Positions 1 through 6,561 of a stretch of 10,560 nt of DNA are shown here, piece by piece. The position numbers and the translations under genes were made by a program. This DNA is from an uncultured Odoribacter sp. (lineage in GTDB: Bacteria > Bacteroidota > Bacteroidia > Bacteroidales > Marinifilaceae), in assembly GCA_905193145.1 (NCBI GenBank), contig CAJJNP010000117.1:1-10560 (forward strand), read 5' to 3'. Positions within the stretch are counted from its first letter, which is position 1, and every line of letters begins with the position of its first letter. Under the pieces are notes generated by a model. It worked only from the letters and a program-made list of their open reading frames with translations, made no database searches and was not told the DNA's origin.

Positions 1-286
1 ATTTGACGCTTCCTTGTTTCCTGGAAAGGAAGCATAAACTTATATGCATCAAATCGGAAAAAGACCAAAAAAGTTCAGTAACCAAGCGGGAAAATTGCAC
101 GAAAGACGGGAAGTCGGTTCCAGACCCGTCGGTAAGGGAACGGTACGTCTTGTATGTATAGGATTTTTTTCAACTTGCCAAACATGAAAAATGGAACAGG
201 GTGAGATGGTAAAGCATGTCCCAATACATCCCCAAGTAAACCACGGGGATTAAGCATGGCAGATGGGATTTTTCGCTGCACAAGAC
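1..286. other. Non-coding left edge, no confident gene
   Basis: This stretch lies downstream of the metal-type TonB operon terminator. I see no convincing coding region. A 68-codon minus-strand frame at 75-281 is open, but it has no recognisable domain, is rich in Pro, Phe and Arg, and starts only a few bases past a terminator. A short inverted repeat lies at 8-33, with arms GCTTCCTT and AAGGAAGC and a 10-nt loop. It could be the stem of a terminator for a gene outside the window, but it lacks a clear T-run on either side. Imperfect GC-rich complementarity (GACGGG with CCCGTC) around 105-140 is too weak to call an RNA. Confidence 0.4.
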
Positions 287-312
287 AAAAAAGGCGGCCC
301 CACCTGCCGCCT
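287..312 (-). terminator. Rho-independent terminator of the TonB operon
   Basis: Read on the minus strand, the stem AGGCGGC, a 7-nt loop and the complementary arm GCCGCCT are followed directly by a run of T residues (A287-A292 on the plus strand). It begins about 40 nt after the TGA stop of the 338-aa lipoprotein gene. This is the textbook layout of an intrinsic terminator and marks the 3' end of the three-gene unit that starts near 4180. Confidence 0.88.
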
Positions 313-352
313 GTAGATTAATAAAGAGAGAATTCCATCCTACGCAAGATTA

Positions 353-1369
353 TCAAAGCCATATGGATCCAGCTTCCACATCCCCCGCCTGGTAGGTATA
401 GGAGATGAACTCCTCAAGCGCCTCCTTCCATGTAAGACTGAAGGTTTTCATGATGGAGTGTAGCGTGCGGTTGCTGTCTTCATCCAGGCTATCCTCCCCG
501 ATCAGGTTCACATCTGCCTCCGGGTCCACATCAACAAACTCCTCGCGGCTCCAAAACACCACTACCGGGATGCTCAGGTTAATATCCCATGTTCCACGCT
601 GGATCAATACCCCGGAGGGCTTGTAGAACGGGTCAAATCCGTTTGTCTGCGGGTTCTTTTTAGAATTGTAGCCGTGATACAGGCGGAGTTTCAGATCAAA
701 CTCCTTGCGGTCCTTCAGGAACCGGATAACTCCTTTTAATCCTACCGGGTTAGTGCCTCCCGTAATTTCCGCCTCGTTGTCATGTTTGGTCTTGTCCCAG
801 GGCGTGGTATCCACATAGAGATAATCCACCAGAGCCTCCGGATCATTGTCGTCAGCTTCCGGTTTCCCGTCAAAGGTAGGTCTCACGTTCTCCGGGGTGA
901 AGAAATGCTGGTGGATATTCTCCTGCCCGTTCTCCACGAACTGGCCGTTCATTAACTCTCCTTTGGAATTGTAGTAATAGATAAACATCAGGTAAACCGG
1001 GGCCGGGGTAAAGTTGTTTCCATTTTTATATTCGCCGTTTTTCTGAACGTAAAACTTGCCCTGGCTTCCTTCAGCAAGGGTCCATCCACTGCCGGTCTTC
1101 AGTTCATAAGTGATCTCCTGGACACGTTTCATATACCTAGCCGGGGATTCCGGATTTTGGTGGGGACCTCCGGCCTTCTGTATCTCGTTCCAGTCAGCGT
1201 GCAGGTGGCATTCAACGAGGCGGACGGTCATTTTTGCCGGGTCCTCATGCAGTTTGTTCTTCGTCTCGTCTTCTGGTATTACAGGATCCTTGCTGCAAGA
1301 GTTCAGCGACAGGACAAGGGACACTCCTATCAGAAGTGCCCACACGGTTTTACATGCAATTGTTCTCAT
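353..1369 (-). CDS. His-containing SPII lipoprotein linked to TonB receptor
   Basis: The product is a 338-residue secreted lipoprotein. Residues 1-24 form a lipoprotein signal peptide (basic start, hydrophobic stretch 9-22) ending in the lipobox LNSC, so C25 should be lipidated. The mature end CSKDP carries Lys-Asp soon after the Cys, resembling the lipoprotein export signal that sends Bacteroidetes lipoproteins to the cell surface; this is inference. The body is rich in Tyr, Asp and Glu and holds paired histidines in ECHLHAD (C54, H55, H57) and NIHQHFF (H153, H155), a possible metal-binding pattern. The gene lies 41 nt downstream of the TonB receptor gene and ahead of a terminator, so the two are probably co-transcribed. 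I expect it to be an accessory binding or capture lipoprotein for that receptor. I do not recognise a named family, and the ligand is unknown. The first ATG follows an A/T-rich stretch usual for this group. Confidence 0.85.
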   Translation of the reverse strand: MRTIACKTVWALLIGVSLVLSLNSCSKDPVIPEDETKNKLHEDPAKMTVRLVECHLHADWNEIQKAGGPHQNPESPARYMKRVQEITYELKTGSGWTLAEGSQGKFYVQKNGEYKNGNNFTPAPVYLMFIYYYNSKGELMNGQFVENGQENIHQHFFTPENVRPTFDGKPEADDNDPEALVDYLYVDTTPWDKTKHDNEAEITGGTNPVGLKGVIRFLKDRKEFDLKLRLYHGYNSKKNPQTNGFDPFYKPSGVLIQRGTWDINLSIPVVVFWSREEFVDVDPEADVNLIGEDSLDEDSNRTLHSIMKTFSLTWKEALEEFISYTYQAGDVEAGSIWL

Positions 1370-1410
1370 TTTTCTTTTTATTTATTAGTGTTGATTATAG
1401 TTGTTATAAA

Positions 1411-3747
1411 TTAAAAAATCCAGTTTACACCGCAACGCACATCACGTCCCATATCATGCGCATAGTAACGCGAGCGGTTGGTGTATTCCTTGTACTCACG
1501 ATTCAGGAGGTTGTCTGCCGACAGCATGAACCGGACCTGGTGTCCCCGTTTCACGGGAAGTTCAAGAGCAGCGTCGAACCCGAGGAGATGGTACGCCGGG
1601 GGAGTATACGGGATAAGATCCGTGTCCGGATCAAACCGCCTCTGTTTTGCGGTGAAACGGTGCCTGATGTTCAGACGCAGCCTGAGATGCGATTTCGTCT
1701 CGTGTATCCACGCAAGTTCATGGCTGAAACGGAAGGAGGGAATATAAGGAAGATAATTACCCTTTGTCCGTTCGTTTGCCCGTATAAAAGAGACGACGGC
1801 ATGGTAGTCCCATGAACCGCCCGGAGTGAAACGCAGGTCAAAGTCCATACCGCGGAAGAAAGCCGGGGTCTGCCTGTACTGGAAGACCGGGTATGCTCCC
1901 GAAATCACGGTGACTGTCTCTTTCTCCGGCCCGTCATAGATATAGCCGTCCACCCATTGCAGGTAACCGTCCAGACAGACGCTGAACATCCCGTCGCCGT
2001 AACGGAAGGAAGATATCCATTTGTAGCTTCTTTCCGAGTGCATCGCAGAGTCTCCCCTGACAAACATCCCAGACCCGAGCTCGTTCCCGTTGCTGTACAG
2101 TTCATACACGTGAGGGGCACGCCAAGCCAGACCGAAGTTGGAGGTGAGCCTCCAGCGTCTGGAAAGTTGATAGTGTCCTCCCAGGCTGTAGGACACGTTG
2201 TTAAACTTTCTTGTCCCGCCATAGGGGCCTCCCGTCCAGTCATAACCACTGGCACGGGTTTCCTGCATATCCAGGCGGAGGCCTGCTTCAACGCCTCCCC
2301 TGGCCAGGTGATATTTCCCGATTCCGTATATCCCTGCCTGTGTCTCCGTGTAGTTCGGGATAACGGGCACGAATCCGGTACCCGCGCGGCTGTGGTTCTC
2401 GATGAACATGACCTGACCTCCCGCCTCGACTTGCCAGGAGCGGTAATCCCGCTTCCAACGCAGAAGATGCTGGAATGAATTCAGGTGCAGGGAAACCGCC
2501 GGAATGTTAGAATCCAGCCGCCGGACACGGTTTTCCTGCCTATCGTCCTTCTGCCAGGTACTTTGCCAGTGAATACTTCCCCCCTTCTTCATGCCAAGCC
2601 GCATCCTGCCGAATGCGATCTGATGGGTGACCTCCTGGCAGGGAGCCCTGATACCACGGAAGAAGGGATCCGTGTGCAGGGGGCGACCAAGCCGGATACG
2701 TTCCGCCAGCAGGTCCTCGCTACCCATCTGGGCGCTGAGCATCACCCCTGTCCGGCTGTAGAAGCGGCTGTAGAAACCTTCCACTCTCAGACGTCCGCGG
2801 TCATAGCCCAGAGAGGCGGAAGCGTGATACTCTCTGGTTCCCGTGTTGTTCAGAAGATAGTGCGCAGTGGAACGGTCCCCGGAATTTGACCAGGTTCCCT
2901 GCAGACGCCAAGCGAAATCACCGGGAAAAGCACCTTCGAGCTGTCCGGTAGCCACGTAGCGACGCCCGTTACTTCCGTAAAGTGCGGAGATTCCCCCTTG
3001 AAGGGAGCGTTTTCTGAAAGGAAGCGGAGACTGCTCCATGACGATAATCCCTCCAAGGGCATCCGAACCATATCTTACCGCATCAGAGCCCTTGATTACC
3101 GAAACAGAGGAGCTGCCGTTCATGTCCACTTCGGGAGCGTGGTCGGCTCCCCATTGCTGCCCAGTCTGGCGGGCACCGTTATGGATGATCAGTATCCGGT
3201 TCCCGTACATTCCTTGGATAACGGGTTTGGATACAGTGGTTCCCGTGCTGATGGAACTTACCCCGCTGACACGTTCGAGCAGGGTGGCAAGCGAGGTTCC
3301 CAGCGCGTTCCTGATCTCGGGAGATGAAAGGCGCCGGCTCACCACGTTGGGTGACGCCCCGGCACGTTCACCGGTCACGACCACTTCCCCGAGTTTTTGT
3401 ATGTCCGGGGAGAGACATACGGTATGTATGCTGCTTTCTTTGAATACCTCGTTCAAAGGCACACGCCGGGAACCGTAACCCAGGCACTGCACGAGGACCG
3501 TATCCATGAAACACGTTCCATGACCGAAAACAATCATTCCATGGGGGGAGCTGACAAGTAACCGTTCCCTGGTCAGGATATAGGCCCCTTCAATGGGAAG
3601 CCCGCTTTCCTGGTCAATGACCAGCAGAGTATCGCGTGTACCCGTCGATTGCCGGTCAGCCTGTACCCGTGCTTCCATGGGAGAAGGGAGGGTACATAGG
3701 CAGACAACAAGCAGGCACACATACTGGAGATATGCATGAAATGTCAT
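1411..3747 (-). CDS. TonB-dependent outer-membrane receptor, probable metal uptake
   Basis: The product is a 778-residue outer-membrane receptor that should import a ligand using TonB-ExbBD energy. Residues 1-26 look like a signal peptide. Residues about 40-113 form a carboxypeptidase-D-regulatory-like domain, typical of Bacteroidetes receptors. Then comes EVVVTGER (121-128) and the plug domain, about 130-238, with NRILIIHNGAR, GQQWGADHAPEVD and VIKGSDAVRYGSDALGG. The rest is a 22-strand-type beta-barrel rich in aromatic residues, ending in the aromatic C-terminus NWIF expected of an outer-membrane barrel. The ADHAPEVD plug motif, the absence of a SusD partner, and small His/Cys-rich neighbours argue for metal or metal-complex uptake rather than glycan uptake. 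The ligand (zinc, copper, iron or a chelate) cannot be decided from sequence. The gene follows the 110-aa gene by 97 nt and precedes the lipoprotein gene by 41 nt, on the same strand. Confidence 0.93.
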   Translation of the reverse strand: MTFHAYLQYVCLLVVCLCTLPSPMEARVQADRQSTGTRDTLLVIDQESGLPIEGAYILTRERLLVSSPHGMIVFGHGTCFMDTVLVQCLGYGSRRVPLNEVFKESSIHTVCLSPDIQKLGEVVVTGERAGASPNVVSRRLSSPEIRNALGTSLATLLERVSGVSSISTGTTVSKPVIQGMYGNRILIIHNGARQTGQQWGADHAPEVDMNGSSSVSVIKGSDAVRYGSDALGGIIVMEQSPLPFRKRSLQGGISALYGSNGRRYVATGQLEGAFPGDFAWRLQGTWSNSGDRSTAHYLLNNTGTREYHASASLGYDRGRLRVEGFYSRFYSRTGVMLSAQMGSEDLLAERIRLGRPLHTDPFFRGIRAPCQEVTHQIAFGRMRLGMKKGGSIHWQSTWQKDDRQENRVRRLDSNIPAVSLHLNSFQHLLRWKRDYRSWQVEAGGQVMFIENHSRAGTGFVPVIPNYTETQAGIYGIGKYHLARGGVEAGLRLDMQETRASGYDWTGGPYGGTRKFNNVSYSLGGHYQLSRRWRLTSNFGLAWRAPHVYELYSNGNELGSGMFVRGDSAMHSERSYKWISSFRYGDGMFSVCLDGYLQWVDGYIYDGPEKETVTVISGAYPVFQYRQTPAFFRGMDFDLRFTPGGSWDYHAVVSFIRANERTKGNYLPYIPSFRFSHELAWIHETKSHLRLRLNIRHRFTAKQRRFDPDTDLIPYTPPAYHLLGFDAALELPVKRGHQVRFMLSADNLLNREYKEYTNRSRYYAHDMGRDVRCGVNWIF

Positions 3748-3803
3748 ACTTGAAAAAATATAAACGGGTTATAATCTGTTAAGACAGGACATGAAAAGCC
3801 CCT

Positions 3804-3828
3804 GCACGCAATCACAGTGATGGCATGC
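3804..3828 (-). other. Stem-loop ahead of the TonB receptor gene
   Basis: In the 97-nt gap between the 110-aa gene and the TonB receptor gene, the minus-strand RNA could form a hairpin. GCAUGC pairs with GCGUGC (one G-U pair), then there is one mismatch, then AUCAC pairs with GUGAU around a single base. A second small palindrome, TCCCTcaAGGGA (3832-3843), abuts the stop codon of the upstream gene. There is no T-run, so it is not a typical terminator. It may affect mRNA processing or relative expression of the two genes; this is inference. Confidence 0.45.
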
Positions 3829-3844
3829 GAATCCCTCAAGGGAG

Positions 3845-4177
3845 TTATGACAAACACACAGGGGGTGCACGGAGGAAATGCGGGAAAAGAATGACGATGA
3901 CATCTGTTTCCCCGGAGATAAGATACCTTACAGGCCTGCCAGTCGGAATATAATCGTATATAAAAATCCCTGCCTCGACAAACGGGGAGAGCGTAAAGAG
4001 ACAGATGGTACAATTTTCAGGAGAATCGTGACGGGAGTGTCCCTGTTCGTTATGGGATACGCACGAATGTTCCCCGTGAACATGAAAAGCTTTCACGAGG
4101 AAAAAGGGCATCAATGTCAGCAACAACATACATGCTATGCCAGCCCGCTGTCTCTGTCTTTTTTTCGTATGATCCAT
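3845..4177 (-). CDS. Small His/Cys-rich membrane protein, DUF2946-like
   Basis: The product has 110 residues. A basic N-terminus (KKRQRQR) is followed by a hydrophobic segment at about 13-30 that acts as a signal or membrane anchor, then a cluster of possible metal ligands: H32, H34, H37, C39, H42, H47, H50, C56 and C59, the last two as NCTIC. A second moderately hydrophobic part follows and the protein ends near LRAPP. This layout (anchor, His-rich stretch, CxxC, terminal R-x-PP) resembles the small DUF2946-type proteins found beside metal-linked genes. It is first in a unit with a TonB receptor and a lipoprotein, which supports a role in metal handling in the periplasm or at the inner membrane. 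Whether it senses, stores or hands over metal is unknown. The ATG at 4177 lies only 7 nt after a -7-like box, so the mRNA leader may be extremely short. Confidence 0.8.
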   Translation of the reverse strand: MDHTKKRQRQRAGIACMLLLTLMPFFLVKAFHVHGEHSCVSHNEQGHSRHDSPENCTICLFTLSPFVEAGIFIYDYIPTGRPVRYLISGETDVIVILFPHFLRAPPVCLS

Positions 4178-4184
4178 TAGTTTG

Positions 4185-4215
4185 CAAAATTAACGGTTTT
4201 AATCATCACTCGCAA
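4185..4215 (-). promoter_or_regulatory. Bacteroides-type promoter of the TonB operon
   Basis: On the minus strand, TAATTTTG (4192-4185) matches the Bacteroides -7 consensus TAnnTTTG exactly. A TTG (4215-4213) stands 20 nt upstream, close to the -33 TTTG element. The box ends only 7 nt before the ATG at 4177, so transcription from here would give an almost leaderless mRNA for the 110-aa gene. Confidence 0.6.
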
Positions 4216-4221
4216 TACCTA

Positions 4222-4235
4222 CAAATAATGATTTG
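4222..4235. promoter_or_regulatory. Inverted repeat upstream of TonB operon, possible operator
   Basis: CAAAT-AATG-ATTTG is an inverted repeat with perfect 5-bp arms, placed just upstream of the predicted -33 element of the metal-type operon. A dimeric metal-responsive regulator (Fur or Zur class) could bind here. This is inference from position and symmetry only; short AT-rich palindromes arise by chance. Confidence 0.3.
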
Positions 4236-4618
4236 CAAGCATAAACACCATGTATATTTGTTACGGATACCAGACAGACCGTTTTATTCCTCCAACCAGT
4301 CGTCTGAGTGGCAAATCCTTTTTTGCACTTATTCTGTTACTTACACTTTTCTTGTTTTTCCGTTTACACAGAAAACTAAAAATCTCCTGTTTTTTTCTTT
4401 TTCGGTTAAAATTAGTATATTTGTATCAGTTCTAAAAGTGAAGCAAAGCAATGCACTGAAATTAGCACCGCTACCAATTACCAGGCTTATCGCTCTTTAC
4501 GCTTTATCAATCAGCCGATTAAAAGAAAATCTTAGTTTTTCTTAAAAAAAGCATAGGTATGTTACAATGAAATGAAGGGTATGTTACGAAAATAATAAGA
4601 GAGAATCAGTTGAAAAAC
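4236..4618. other. AT-rich intergenic region with few supported features
   Basis: This gap of about 380 nt separates the TonB operon from the end of the AAA-ATPase-like gene. Plus-strand frames across it, including one spanning about 4114-4545, have low-complexity Phe/Leu/Ser translations and no recognisable domain, so I do not call a gene. It contains one orphan plus-strand TATATTTG (4416-4423) that fits the -7 consensus without a clear -33 partner, and a direct repeat at 4556-4587 listed separately. An A/T-only inverted match near 4531-4552 is too weak to call a terminator. Confidence 0.45.
4556..4587. repeat. 10-bp direct repeat at 22-bp spacing
   Basis: GGTATGTTAC occurs at 4556-4565 and again at 4578-4587. 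The start-to-start distance of 22 bp is about two helical turns, so both copies would face the same side of the DNA. They lie about 30 bp beyond the stop codon of the 523-aa gene. They could be binding sites of an unknown protein, or the trace of a small duplication. Confidence 0.5.
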
Positions 4619-6190
4619 TTACATAGACAAGGTGCTTAACCAATCTTCCACTGTACCTGTTTTAGAAGAAAAATTCACACCTATTTTATAAACGGAGCGT
4701 TCATCCATTTCGTACGGACGAGCATATCCTTTATTTTCAATCTGCTGCAAAGCTTGTTCTGCTGAACCATCCAATTTGAATTCTAATATATAAACATATT
4801 TTGGAGTCTCTACAATACAATCCACCCGACCTTCACTTTGTTCCTTTTCGATGTAAACAGTATAAACGCTCATCAGACGCAATAAGAGATAAAATGTATA
4901 TTGGAAATATCTTTCCTGTTCGCGTTCATTTTCCTTTCTACGCATAGAATATGGTATGCTTGCCAAAAAAGAGGTCAATATCTTTCGGAATGTCTCCAAC
5001 TCTCCATCCTCTAGGGCAAATACTAAATCTTGAGCTATATTACTTACATTTACATTTGTGTTAAAATAATTAGATGCCACCATAACCAAGAAACCATTCT
5101 TAACTTCATTATTAGGAAAATCCAATAAAAAAGTCTGTCGACGTTTATCATAATCCTTAATGGTGAGATAACCACTTTGATAAATCATCGGCAACGGATA
5201 TTCCACATCTGCCTTATAATTGATGAACTCGTCCAAAGAATAAAATCTGCCGGTCAATTGGTCAATCCCTTCATGAAAATGATTCATCAAACGAATAAGA
5301 TATGTCGGAGTTCCTGTAGAAAACCAAAAATCACGGATTTTTTTAGAATCAAAAGCATTCAGTATGCTAAATGGATTATATATATCCTGCATCTTTTCGC
5401 CGAAATGATAACCGTCATAGTGCTGCTTCAGCCGTTGTTGCATCTCAACCTCACTACAACCTTCCAATACAGCCATTTCACGGATAGGCTCGGCAAAACG
5501 GCAATGTAATTCTTCTTCCGTAATACCGCACAAGGCTTCATACTGATCATACATACTGATATCTTTCGGCTGGTTAAAACCACTAAATACACTTACCTGA
5601 GAGAATTTTGTCACTCCTGTCAGAAATACGAAACGTAAATAGGCATCTGCTCGCTTGAATATGGAATAGAATGCTTTTAGAGTTTCGCGATTTTTTTCCA
5701 ACAATGATGGGTCTTGCTCCAATACATCCAGCAAAGGTTTATCATATTCATCGATTAAAACTACCGCACCGCAACCGCTTTTTGCATAAGCAGCTTTAAT
5801 GATTTTCTCAAACCGAGAGCCTAAATTAAAATCTACTCCCGGAATAATGCCATATTCCTTTTCCCAATCAGCAAGATATCCTTCAATATTTGCCTCCAAG
5901 GCTCCGGGCAAAGTAAAATTCACACCATTGAAGTCAAAATGAAATACCGTATGTGTGTGCCAGTCTTTTTCCAATGAATCAATTTTCAATCCTTTAAACA
6001 GCTCTTTCTTCCCCTCAAAGTAGGCTTTAAGAGTGGACAACAGCAGACTCTTCCCAAAGCGACGGGGACGGCAGAGGAAATAAACCTTGCCTTCCATTGC
6101 CAAAGAATATACCATATCAGTCTTGTCTACATAAACAAAACCCTGCTCGATAATTTGGTCAAATGTCTGGATTCCTATCGGATATTTCAT
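4619..6190 (-). CDS. AAA-ATPase-like / PD-(D/E)XK (PDDEXK_9) protein
   Basis: The product has 523 residues. The N-terminal half matches the AAA-ATPase-like family (PF09820 type): a Walker A-like loop in RPRRFGKSLL (41-50), a Walker B stretch VVLIDEYDKP (143-152), and family signatures VYVDKTD (19-25) and FLTGVTKFS (189-197). The C-terminal part fits the PDDEXK_9 nuclease-like domain (PF08011 type), with D457, E470 and K472 (ILEFK) and Q483 in register, then the usual ending IGVNFSSKTGTVEDW (503-517). Such proteins occur in many paralogous copies in Bacteroidales. A nucleic-acid or mobile-element role is often assumed, but I know of no settled function. The gene stands alone in AT-rich DNA with no partner gene, and all expected motif residues are intact. 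The start ATG at 6190 is consistent with the promoter-like box 33 nt upstream and with the family start MKYPIGIQTF. Confidence 0.92.
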   Translation of the reverse strand: MKYPIGIQTFDQIIEQGFVYVDKTDMVYSLAMEGKVYFLCRPRRFGKSLLLSTLKAYFEGKKELFKGLKIDSLEKDWHTHTVFHFDFNGVNFTLPGALEANIEGYLADWEKEYGIIPGVDFNLGSRFEKIIKAAYAKSGCGAVVLIDEYDKPLLDVLEQDPSLLEKNRETLKAFYSIFKRADAYLRFVFLTGVTKFSQVSVFSGFNQPKDISMYDQYEALCGITEEELHCRFAEPIREMAVLEGCSEVEMQQRLKQHYDGYHFGEKMQDIYNPFSILNAFDSKKIRDFWFSTGTPTYLIRLMNHFHEGIDQLTGRFYSLDEFINYKADVEYPLPMIYQSGYLTIKDYDKRRQTFLLDFPNNEVKNGFLVMVASNYFNTNVNVSNIAQDLVFALEDGELETFRKILTSFLASIPYSMRRKENEREQERYFQYTFYLLLRLMSVYTVYIEKEQSEGRVDCIVETPKYVYILEFKLDGSAEQALQQIENKGYARPYEMDERSVYKIGVNFSSKTGTVEDWLSTLSM

Positions 6191-6222
6191 AATCTCATTC
6201 GTTTGTGTATATAAATTATTAG

Positions 6223-6230
6223 CAAATATA
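6223..6230 (-). promoter_or_regulatory. Likely -7 box for the AAA-ATPase-like gene
   Basis: TATATTTG on the minus strand matches TAnnTTTG and lies 33 nt ahead of the ATG at 6190, which would give a leader of roughly 28 nt. I see no good -33 TTTG at the expected 19-21 nt spacing, so support rests on one element. Confidence 0.45.
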
Positions 6231-6326
6231 GTGATTCTTTTTAGATAACGACGACATAAGCAAAATCTTTGTAAACACCATCCTTACATTTAAAATAAAA
6301 TCTTAAGATTTATAACAGCAAAACAT

Positions 6327-6334
6327 TAATTTTG
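6327..6334 (+). promoter_or_regulatory. -7-like box ahead of the short plus-strand ORF
   Basis: TAATTTTG matches TAnnTTTG and would start transcription near 6339, about 28 nt ahead of the ATG at 6367. No -33 TTTG is visible at the right spacing. It could be the surviving promoter of a decayed gene or a chance match in AT-rich DNA. Confidence 0.3.
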
Positions 6335-6366
6335 TAGAGGATAATGTTTTATGCAATATATGGTGG

Positions 6367-6546
6367 ATGATAAAGAAAACTACTTCTCCAATTGCGAAAT
6401 CAGTGATTTCGCAATTGGAGGAATATAATTTCACCCTTCCCATCAAGCATCTGGATTGGACGCACAATCTTGTATTGATAAAGCAGGGATTCTATGTGAA
6501 ATTGATTTTTAACAGCAACACTTATCTGCTTGATACATTGCCCTGA
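6367..6546 (+). pseudogene. Short ORF resembling a decayed DUF1016/YhcG fragment
   Basis: A 59-codon plus-strand frame opens at ATG 6367 and ends at TGA 6544-6546. Residues 15-40 (SQLEEY, then LPIKHLDWTHNLVL) resemble the conserved LPWSHN-type segment of the DUF1016 N-terminal domain of YhcG-like PD-(D/E)XK nucleases. The next part, IKQGF followed by NSNTY, resembles the IKQGW segment that normally lies some 15-20 residues further on, as if an internal piece had been deleted. Full-length proteins of this family have more than 300 residues, so this would be a remnant. A second overlapping frame from ATG 6351 encodes only 25 residues. The match is by eye and from memory. It could instead be a small intact gene or chance coding. 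Confidence 0.35.
6386..6420. repeat. Perfect 35-bp palindrome (17-bp arms, 1-bp centre)
   Basis: The left arm CTCCAATTGCGAAATCA is followed by a single G and then by its exact reverse complement. A 17-bp perfect arm with a 1-bp spacer is far beyond chance. There is no T-run after it in either direction, so it is not a standard intrinsic terminator. It lies inside the short plus-strand ORF. With the arms this close it could extrude as a cruciform, be a protein-binding site, or come from a deletion or duplication event in the decayed gene. Confidence 0.85.
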
Positions 6547-6561
6547 TGGACAGATTGGCCT

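Noticed and set aside
8..33. Hairpin GCTTCCTT/AAGGAAGC at the left edge as a terminator
   Set aside because: There is no T-run on either side and no gene end is visible in the window, so its role cannot be supported.
75..281. 68-codon minus-strand open frame downstream of the TonB operon
   Set aside because: No recognisable domain, unusual composition, and it begins right after an intrinsic terminator with no promoter-like box; most likely a chance frame.
1905..2478. Long open frames on both strands inside the TonB receptor gene
   Set aside because: They are shadows of a GC-rich coding sequence; the receptor frame has clear domain signatures.
4416..4463. Plus-strand TATATTTG followed by a possible small RNA or peptide
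   Set aside because: The -7 match stands alone with no good -33 element, downstream frames are short and unrecognised, and no terminator follows convincingly.
4114..4545. 143-codon plus-strand frame overlapping the start of the 110-aa gene and the AT-rich gap
   Set aside because: It overlaps the operon promoter antisense, its translation is low-complexity, and no family signature is seen.
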